Source: Mycolicibacterium holsaticum DSM 44478 = JCM 12374 (GTDB lineage Bacteria > Actinomycetota > Actinomycetes > Mycobacteriales > Mycobacteriaceae). From it: DNA of 64,000 bases. The notes beneath the pieces were generated by a model. It did not search any database, was not told where the DNA came from, and saw only the letters and a list, made by a program, of their open reading frames with translations. Shown here piece after piece: positions 1 through 9,400 of the stretch (its first letter is position 1; each line of letters opens with the position of its first letter). The stretch covers positions 5,270,001-5,334,000 of the forward strand of contig NZ_CP080998.1 of the NCBI RefSeq assembly GCF_019645835.1, in the 5' to 3' direction. The position numbers were made by a program, and so were the translations under genes.

Positions 1-260
1 ATATCGCACTGCCCGGTCACGTCGCAGCTGGTGATCATCTGACGGGAGAAATTCAGCCCGGCGGCGGTGCGTTCGTAGTAGTTGCGCAGATGCTGGCCCT
101 GCATGTAGCTGACCGGCGCCGAACTTTGCGGCGCGCTGCGGGCCTTTTCGACGGCCGCGGGGGTCGGATGCCAGGAGGTGAGCAGGCCCGGTTTCAGCGT
201 CCAATCATCCAGTGCGCCAACCGTGATTTTGCCGATCTGCAAACTCGGCCCCCAATCCAT
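1..260 (-). CDS. papA3: PapA3-type acyltransferase, N-terminal part (runs off left edge)
   Basis: The 86 visible N-terminal residues begin MDWGPSLQIGKITVGALDDW and include VSYMQGQHLRNYYERTAAGL and CDVTGQCD. They align closely with remembered M. tuberculosis PapA3 (VGPLTIGTLDDW, VSYMQAQHIRGY, CQQPGQCD). PapA proteins are condensation-fold acyltransferases that esterify trehalose with polyketide acyl chains. The HHxxxDG catalytic motif would lie outside the window. The start is the ATG at 260. The gene is divergent from the polyketide synthase, the arrangement of trehalose polyphleate loci, where PapA3 loads the acyl chains onto trehalose. That the visible part belongs to an intact gene cannot be checked here. 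Confidence 0.88.
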   Translation of the reverse strand, partial: MDWGPSLQIGKITVGALDDWTLKPGLLTSWHPTPAAVEKARSAPQSSAPVSYMQGQHLRNYYERTAAGLNFSRQMITSCDVTGQCD

Positions 261-478
261 ACTGCTTCTGCCGATTGCCTATCCGGCATCAGGTCATTGC
301 CGCATCAACATACTTCCGTAGCCGCCCGGCGCCTACCGAATCTCGGTTCGTAGCGGATCCAAGCATGCCGCACGCGGTCATGCCATAGTCTGCGGGGGGC
401 CACGCTCTGTTGAGAGGGCGCGACATTTGCCGGGGGGCGTGTTCTGGCCACCGATTTTCAAGGGAGGACAGCAACGGC
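261..478. promoter_or_regulatory. papA3-pks divergent intergenic region with pks ribosome binding site
   Basis: This 218-bp gap separates the two divergent starts and must hold promoters for both genes. A strong Shine-Dalgarno GGGAGGA at 462-468 lies 10 nt before the ATG at 479. It decides the pks start over an in-frame TTG at 410, which has no such signal. An imperfect inverted repeat around 320-345 (CTACCGAA...TTCGTAG) could be an operator. I could not assign -35/-10 boxes with confidence. Confidence 0.5.
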
Positions 479-3400
479 ATGGTATCCGCGGGACGTGTCA
501 ACGAGCCGGATACTCGCATCGCAATCGTGGGCTACGCAGCGCGGTTTCCAGGTGCCGAGGACGTCGACGACTTCTGGAACCTGCTGCACGACGGCCGCGA
601 CGCGATCTCCGAGGTGCCCCAAGACCGCTGGAAGGTCGATGATTTCTTCGATCCGGAACCGGGGACGCCGGGCAAGATCGTGACCCGCCGCGGCGGCTTT
701 CTCGACGACCCCACCGGGTTCGACGCGCCGTTCTTCGGGATCTCCACCCGTGAGGCCAGACAGGTCGACCCGCAGCACCGGCTCCTGTTGGAGACGGCGT
801 GGCGCGCGGTGGAGCACTCGGCCATCGCGCCCTCCGCATTAGCCGAAACCACCACCGGCGTGTTCGTCGGCCTGTCCACCCACGACTACCTGGGCATGGT
901 CTCCGACGGGCTGAACTATCACGAGATCGAGCCCTACACGTCCATCGGATCCTCCAACGCCGCAGCGGCGGGCAGGATCAGCTACCGGCTGGGGCTGCAG
1001 GGTCCCGCAGTCGCCGTCGACACCGCCTGCAGCTCGTCGCTGGTGGCAATCCACCAGGCGTGTCAAGCACTTCGCTTAAACGAATGCGATCTCGCGCTGG
1101 CGGGCGGCGCCAATTCGCTGCTCTCGCCAGCCACCATGGTCACCTTCTCCCTGGCTCGCATGCTCGCACCCGACGGCCGCTGCAAGACCTTCGACGCGGC
1201 CGCGGACGGCTACGTGCGGGGCGAGGGTTGCGGTGTCATCGTCCTCAAGCGTCTCGACGACGCGATCCGCGACGGTGACCGGATCCGTGCCGTGATCCGG
1301 GGCAGCGCGGTCAACCAGGACGGCGCGTCTGGCGGGTTGACGGTGCCCAACGGTGTTGCCCAGAAACGCGTTATCACCGATGCGCTCAACCGCGCCGGCG
1401 TCGACCCCAGCGCCGTCGGATACCTCGAGGCGCACGGCACCGGGACATCGCTGGGCGACCCGATCGAGGCCAAGGCCGCCGGCGAGGTGTTCGGCGCGGG
1501 ACGCGACGCCGACCGTCCGCTGTTGATCGGGTCGGCGAAGACGAACATCGGGCACCTGGAGGCGGCCGCGGGCATCGCGGGCGTCATCAAGGTCATCCTG
1601 GCGCTCGAGCACACGACGCTGCCCAAGCACCTCAACTTCGAGAACCCGTCGCCGCACATCCCGTGGGACCGGCTGCCGATCGAGGTGGTGAAGGAGACCA
1701 TCCCGTGGGAACGCGACGGCGGTCCCCGTATCGCCGGGGTGAGCTCGTTCGGGTTCGCCGGCACCAACGCGCACGTGATCCTCGAAGAGGCCCCGGCAGC
1801 GCGCCAGCCGGCGGACCCTGGTCCGGTCGACGAGCCCGACGAGGCCGACGAGGCTCAGCCGTTCAGCATCCTTCCGCTGTCGGCGCGCACCCCCGGTGCC
1901 CTGATTGCGCTCGCCGATCTGTACCGCGGCTGGCTGACGAAGAATTCCGACGCCACCTTGGCCGACGTGTGCTTCACCGCCGGCGTGGGCCGTGCACATC
2001 TGGAGCACCGGGCGGCGTTGGTCGTCAACACGAGGGACTCGGCCATCGAACTGCTCGGCGCGCTCGCCGACGACCGGCCGGCTACGGGACTGGTCCGCGG
2101 CGACTCGCAGGACCCCCCGAAGACGGCGTGGCTGTTCACCGGGCAGGGCAGCCAGTACCCCGGCATGGCGCGGGAGTTGTTCGACACCGAACCGGTGTTC
2201 GCCGAGACGATGCGGCGGTGCGCCGAGGCGGTCGCCGACGTTCTCGACAAGCCGTTGCTCGACGTGGTCTTCGACGTGGACAGCCCCGACTGCGAAGAGA
2301 CGCTTCGGCAGACCTCCTATGCCCAACCGGCCCTGTTCGCGGTGGAGATGGGCCTGGCCCGGCTTTGGCAGTCATGGGGTTTCGAACCCGACGTGGTGCT
2401 CGGCCATAGTGTCGGCCAGTACGCGGCGGCCTGCGTCGCAGGGATCTGCACCCTCGAAGACGGCGCGTTGCTGATGGCCGAGCGTGGCCGGCTCTTCGCC
2501 AGTTTGTCCGCCGGCGGTCGAATGGTCGCGGTCTTCACCGCGGCCGAGCGCGTCGAGAACGTCGCTGACGAGTTTCCGACCCTTTCGGTCGCCGCGTACA
2601 ACGGCACCAACACCGTATTGTCCGGACCGGCAACGGATTTGGAAAAAGCCGTGGCGGCGCTGGAGGCTGACGGTGTCCGGTGCGACTGGCTGGACACCAG
2701 CCACGCATTCCACTCGGCGCTGCTCGACCCGATCCTCGACGAGTTCGAGTCGTATGCGAATCGTTTCAACTTCGGTGCACCGCAACTGGTTTTGATCGAC
2801 AACCGCACCGGCAGCGCACTCGGCTGGGGCACGACCCTAGACGGGGCGTACTGGCGCAGGCACGCACGGCAACCGGTGGAGTTCGCCAAGAGCGTGCGCA
2901 CCCTCGCCGAGATGAACTGCAAACTGCTCGTCGAGATCGGTCCGCGCCCCGTGCTGACCGCCGCGGCCATGGGCGCCTGGCCCGATCCGGCCACCGCGCC
3001 ACGGGCGGTGGCCTCGCTGCGGCAGAACACCGCCGACCACCGGCAGATCGTCGAAGCCCTCGCCGACGCCTACACCCTCGGCCACCTGCCGGAGTTCAGC
3101 ACCCTCAGGCGCGGACGCCCTCGTAAGGTCGACCTTCCGACCTATCCGTTCGAGCACCAGCAGTACTGGTTCACCGACAATCGGCCGGAAGACCACCCTG
3201 ACGACGCCTCGCGGCCTCCGACCGCACGGACCGAAGCCCTGGGCCTGCTCGAGGACGGCCGCATCGAGGAACTCGCCGCCCTTCTCGACGGATCCGGCAG
3301 CGATCAGCAGACCCTTGACGTGCTGACCAAGTTTGCGGCGCAGCACAACCGGCAGCTGACGACCCGGTCCATCGCAGACGATCGCTACGAAATCTGCTGG

Positions 3401-6400
3401 GAAGAAGTGACTTCGGGCGCTGCGGGAGCTCCTACCGGCGAGGGGCCCACCTGGATCCTCGTCGGTGAGATCACCCCCGCCGTCGCACCGCTGGTCGACG
3501 CGTTGACCGCACGGGGCCACCGACATCGGATCGTCGGGCTGCCGGGTTCCGATGCCGACGAGGCGCAGCTGTCCGACACGCTGCGCGACGCGGCGTCGGC
3601 CGATCTGCGAATCGTGCATGTCGCGGCCCTCGACGCGGATCCGGGCCGCCCGGCCGCATTCTCGATGCGGTCGCTGCTGCGGATGCAACACCGGATCCTC
3701 GCCGGAACACGGCGACTCTTCCGCGCGGTGAACGCCGCCGGCCAGCGGGTGCCGATCTGGTTGGTGACCCGGAACGCGCAACGTGTCACCGACGCCGACA
3801 CCGTGGCGCCCGATCAGGGTTGCCTGTGGGGTTTCGGGCGCGCCGCGTCGCTGGAGCTTCCGCAGGTGTGGGGCGGACTGGCCGATCTGGCGCAGGGAAC
3901 CGCCGACGAATGGTCCCGGCTCATCGACCGGATCGCCGCACCGCGCGACGCCGGCATCATCGAAGACCAGGTCGCGCTTCGCCACCACGCCGTCTACGCG
4001 CCGCGCCTGGTCCGGCGGGTTTCACCGCCCGGCCTCACCCCCCTGCAACTCCGCGCTGACGCAACGTATCTGGTGACCGGCGGGCTGGGTTCCCTTGGTA
4101 TGGAGATCGCCGGTTACCTGGCCGGCCACGGTGCCAGGCAACTGGTGCTGACCGGCCGGCGTCCGCCCACCGAGGCCGTCCGCCAACGCCTGGACGCGCT
4201 GAGCGAACAGCACGGCTGCGAACTCCGCGTGATCACCGCCGACGTCGCAGATGCCCACGACGTCGCGCGGCTGTTGGCACGCGTGGCCGACGAGCTACCG
4301 CCGTTGGCGGGCATCGTGCACGCCGCGGGCGAGATCGGCACCACCCCACTGAGCGACCTCGACGACGCTGAAATCGACCGGGTCTTCGCCGGAAAGGTCT
4401 GGGGCGCCTGGCATCTGAGCGAGGCGGCGCCGGACTTGAAGCTCGACTTCTTCGTCAGCACCTCCTCGATCGCCTCGGTGTGGGGCGGATTCGGTCAGAC
4501 GGCCTACGGCGCGGCTAACGCGTTCCTCGACGCGCTGGGGTGGCGGCTGCGGGAGCAGGGCATCGCGGGCATCAGCGTCAACTTCGGGCCGTGGTCGGCG
4601 GGCATGGCCGATGTGGAATCTCGTGCACGCCTGGATCAGCGCGGCGTCAAGACGATGTCACCTGCTGACGCATTGACCGGTCTGGCCGACGCCGTCGCGA
4701 CGTCCACGGCCGGCCCGGCACAGGCCGTGGTGGCCCGGATCGACTGGTCGCGTTTCCTTCCGCTGTACCAGCAGGCCGGGCGGCGGGCATTCCTCACCGC
4801 GCTCGAGCGTGAGGTGCCCACTGCGCCGACAACCCCGGCCGATGTGCTGGCGTCGGGCAAGACAGAGCTGGTCGAGAGGCTCACCAACGCTCCGGTGCAA
4901 CAACGCAAGAAGCTTGTCACCACCTACCTGCGCGACGCGGTGGCCGAGGTGACGCGGGTGGATGCGGCGGAAATCCGCGAGGACACCGGCTTTTTCGACC
5001 TCGGCATGGATTCGTTGATGGCTGTCGAGCTTCGCCGCCGCCTCGAACAGGCGGTGGGCAAGGAGATCCCCGTCACGCTGGTTATGGATCATCCGCGGGT
5101 GTCCGACGCGGCGGACTACCTGCTCGGCGACGTGCTCGGGCTGGCGGTCCAGACGCCGGCCAAAGCAGATCCGGTATCCGCGGCTGTGGAGCCGACGCGC
5201 ACCGACGAACCGATCGCGATCATCGCGGTGTCGTGCCGGTTCCCCGGCGCCGCCGATCCGGAGGCGTTCTGGGAGCTGCTGTCCGGAGGAGTCGACGCGA
5301 TCCGCGAAGTTCCGGAAGATCGATTCGACATCGACGAGTTCTACGACCCGGATCCCGAAGCTGCCGGCAAGACCTACACCCGCTTCGGTGGATTCCTCGA
5401 CGCCATCGACGAATTCGATCCCGAGTTCTTCGGCATCTCCCCGCGCGAAGCGGTCTGGATCGAACCGCAGCAGCGGCTGATGCTCGAAACGGTGTGGGAG
5501 GGTCTGGAAAGGGCCGGGTACGCGCCGGCCGCCTTGCGCGGCAGTCGGACCGGAATCTTCACGGGCGTGGCGGCCAACGAGTACGCGCACCTGCTGTCCA
5601 CCCAGTCGATCGACAAGATCGAGCCGCATTTCATCACCGGCAACGCGCTCAACGCCGTCTCCGGCCGGGTCTCCTTCGCGCTGGGACTCGAGGGACCAGC
5701 GGTCGCGGTCGACACCGCGTGCAGCTCCTCGTTGGTGGCCGTCCATCAAGCACGTCAGGCGCTGCAGTCAGGTGACTGCGATCTGGCCGTGGCCGGCGGC
5801 GTGAACGTCTTGCTGAGCCCGGTGTCAACGGTGGCCGCTTCCCGGGCCAGAATGCTGTCCCCCGGCGGACGGTGTAAAACCTTCGACGCCTCCGCCGACG
5901 GGTATGTGCGCAGCGAAGGCTGCGGGGTTCTCGTCCTCAAGCGGATGAGCGACGCAGTGCGCGACGGAGACCGAATCGCCGCCGTCATCGTGGGTAGCTC
6001 GGTCAATCAGGACGGCGCCTCGAGCGGGTTGACGGTGCCCAACGGTGGTGCCCAGCAACGCCTTATCGAGGCGACGCTGAGCCGTGCCGGCCTCTCCGGT
6101 GGCGAGGTGGACTACCTCGAGGCGCACGGGACGGGCACCCCGCTGGGTGATCCGATCGAGGTGCAGGCGGCCGCGGCGGCCTATGGCGTGGCCCGCGACG
6201 CGGATCGGCCCTTGCTGATGGGTTCGGTGAAGACCAACATCGGCCACCTCGAATCCGCCTCCGGCGCTGCGGGGCTGATCAAAGTCGTATTGTCGCTGCA
6301 GCATGGCCTGCTGCCGCAAAGCCTGCACTTCGATGACCCGTCACCGCATATCCCTTGGGACACACTGCCGGTGCAGGTGGTCGACGAATCGGTTCCGTGG

Positions 6401-9400
6401 CAGACCAACGGCAGGCCGCGGCGTGCCGGGGTGAGCTCGTTCGGGTTCACCGGAACCAACGCGCACGTGTTGATCGAGGAGGCGCCGTCCACACCGGTCG
6501 GTGAGCCCGAACAGCACGATCCTCGCGACACGTCCGTGCACGTACTCCCGTTGTCTGCACGGTCACCGGAATCGCTGGTGGCGTTGGCGCGGCGCTACGA
6601 GACCTGGTTGGGCACACACCAGGATGTCGACCTCGCCGACGTGTGCTTCACGGCCGGAACGGGCCGTTCACATTTCGAGCATCGCGCCGCACTGGTCGTC
6701 GACTCCGTCGACACGGCCCGCCAGGGTCTGGCCGACATCGTCGAGAACCGCACCCGACCCGGCGTGGTGCGCGGCGAGCACACCCATCCCCCGACGACGG
6801 CCTGGTTCTTCACCGGACAGGGCAGCCAGTATCCCGGGATGGCGCGTGAATTGTTCGACGCCGAACCGGTTTTCGCCGAGACGGTGACACGGTGCGCGGA
6901 GGCGGTCAAGGACATGTTGCCGCAGCCGCTGCTGGAGGTGCTGTTCGCCGCCGACCGGGAGACCGGGGCCCGGCTGCAGCACACGTCGTATGCGCAGCCG
7001 GCGTTGTTCGCGCTCGAGATGGGGCTGGCCCGGCTGTGGCAGTCGTGGGGCGTCGAACCCGACGTGGTGCTGGGGCACAGCGTCGGCCAGTACGCGGCGG
7101 CGTGTGTGGCCGGGGTGTTCAGCGTCGAAGACGGCGCACGGCTGATGGCCGAACGCGGCCGGATGTTCGGCAGCCTGGCCGAAGGCGGACGCATGGTGGC
7201 GGTGTTCACCGACGCCAAGCACGTCGAAGACGTCGCGGGCGAGTTCGCCCGGGTGTCGGTCGCTGCCTACAACGGGCCCAACACCGTGCTGTCGGGTCCG
7301 GGCCACGACCTGGAGCAGATCGTCAGCAGGTTCGCCGACGAGGGCATCCGCTGCACCTGGCTGGCGACCAGCCACGCCTTCCACTCCGAACTGCTCGATC
7401 CGGTGCTCGACGAGTTCGAGTCCTATGCCGCACAATTCGAATTCGCCACCCCCACGTTGCCGCTGGTCTGCAACCGCACCGGCGCCGTGCTCACCGCGCA
7501 GACCCCGCTCGACGCGTCCTACTGGCGCCGGCATTCCCGCCAGCCCGTGCAGTTCGCCGAGAGCGTGCGCACCGTGGCGGCGCTGGGATGCTCGATTCTG
7601 ATGGAGATCGGTCCGCAGCCTGTGCTGACCGGTGCGGCGGTGCAGGTGTGGCCCGAGCACCTGGCGGCGCCAAGGGCGATCGCGTCGTTGCGTAAGGGCG
7701 TCGGCGACCGGCGCCAGATCGCTGACGCGCTGGCTTCGGCCTATGCCGGCGGGCACCACCCCGATTTCGCCGCACTGCAGCGGCGCCCGGGTCGCCGGCT
7801 GGAACTGCCAACCTATCCGTTCCAGCGCCGCCGGTTCTGGCCGCAGACCTCCAACATCGCCTTCGATGGCGCACCGGTTTCTGGAATACTGGGCAGCGCA
7901 AAGGAACTCGCATCCGGGGACACCGTCTACACCAGCAGGTTGTCGGTGAAATCGTTGCCATGGGTGTCCGACCACGTCATCTACGGCACCGTCGTCGTCC
8001 CCGGGGCGACGTACGTGACGATGGCGTTGGCCGCGGCGGGTCCACCTGCCCGTGTATCGAACATCTTCTTCTACGAGCCGATCATCTTGCCTGAGAAGAG
8101 TTCCCGGGAGGTGCAACTCACGTTGCACCCGCTGGACAACGCGGGGGAGAACGCGGCCGAGTGGAGGTTCCAGGTCCACAGCCGTCCGTACGGGGCGCGC
8201 GGTGCCGAATGGTCGTTGAACGCCGACGGCACCGTCGTGCGCGACGACGCCGGCTTCCCCGACGATCCGGCGTCGCCGCAAGCGAATTCGATCAACGAAA
8301 TCGTCGAGCGGTGCACGCGTTCGCGCCCGCAAGAGCTGTTCGAACTCGTCGCCGACGCCGAGCTGGAATGGGGACCGACCTGGTCGGGCTCCCTGAAGTC
8401 GCTGTGGGTCGGCGAGGCCGAGGCGATCGGTGACATCCTCGTCGGCGAGGAACTGGCCCAACATCTCGGCACCGAACCGATGCACCCGGTGTTATTGGAC
8501 TTGTGCACCGGGCTCACGTTTCCGGCGTTTCCGACGCGCCAGGCGATGGACCAGGGCGTGGACGATCTGCTTCTGCCGTTGCGGTACGGCCAGCTGACGG
8601 TGCAGGAAAAGATGCCTCGCCGGTTCTACTGTCACACGAAGTGGCATCCCAGCGACGTCGACGCCGAAACGCAGCTCTTCGACCTGGATTTCTTCGATCG
8701 AGAGGGCCGCAGGCTGGGCGGCATCCGCGAGTTCACCGTCAAACGCGCGCCCCGCGAAGTGCTGCTGCGCGGATTGAGCGGTGATAGCACCCGGATGCTG
8801 TACACGCTCGGTTGGCACGAGGTGCCGACGCCGGCGTCAGGCGAGGGCGCCGCGGCGATCAACGGAACCTGGCTGGTCGCCGGCTTAAACGATCTGGCGG
8901 CCCTGCTGCCGGGCTGTATCCCGTTGGACCGCGACGCCGAAACGCGGCCGTTGGGACAGGTACTGACGCAGGCTCACGAGCGCGGCGAGGCCTTCTCCGG
9001 CGTCGTGTGGCGTTGCGCCGCCCCGCCGGCCGAGGAGTCGAGCGCCGAGGCCACCGCGCGGATCGAGAACGAGATCGCCAACCTGCTCAGCGCCGTGCAC
9101 GCGGTGCAACGCGGAGAGGTGAAACTGCCTGGCGGACTGTGGATCATCACGGAGCGCGCGGTGGCCACCGACTCGGGCGAACCGGTCGACCCCGTGCAGG
9201 CGGCGATGTGGGGTTTCGGGCGCACGGCGATCAACGAGGAACCCGCCCTGCGGTGCAGGCTCGTCGATTGTGACGGATCACCGGACGCCGTGCAGGTGTT
9301 GGCCGACCTGGTGGCCGCGCCGGTCGACGAACCGGAACTCGCAGTGCGACAAGGAAAGCTGCTGGCGTCGCGGTTGCTGCCGTGGGCGCGGGGCGGGCAT

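Noticed and set aside
6668..8485. Long antisense open frames inside pks, the largest over 600 codons
   Set aside because: High GC and strong codon bias of the sense gene leave the antisense frames open; the translations are Arg/His/Gly-rich and match no family.
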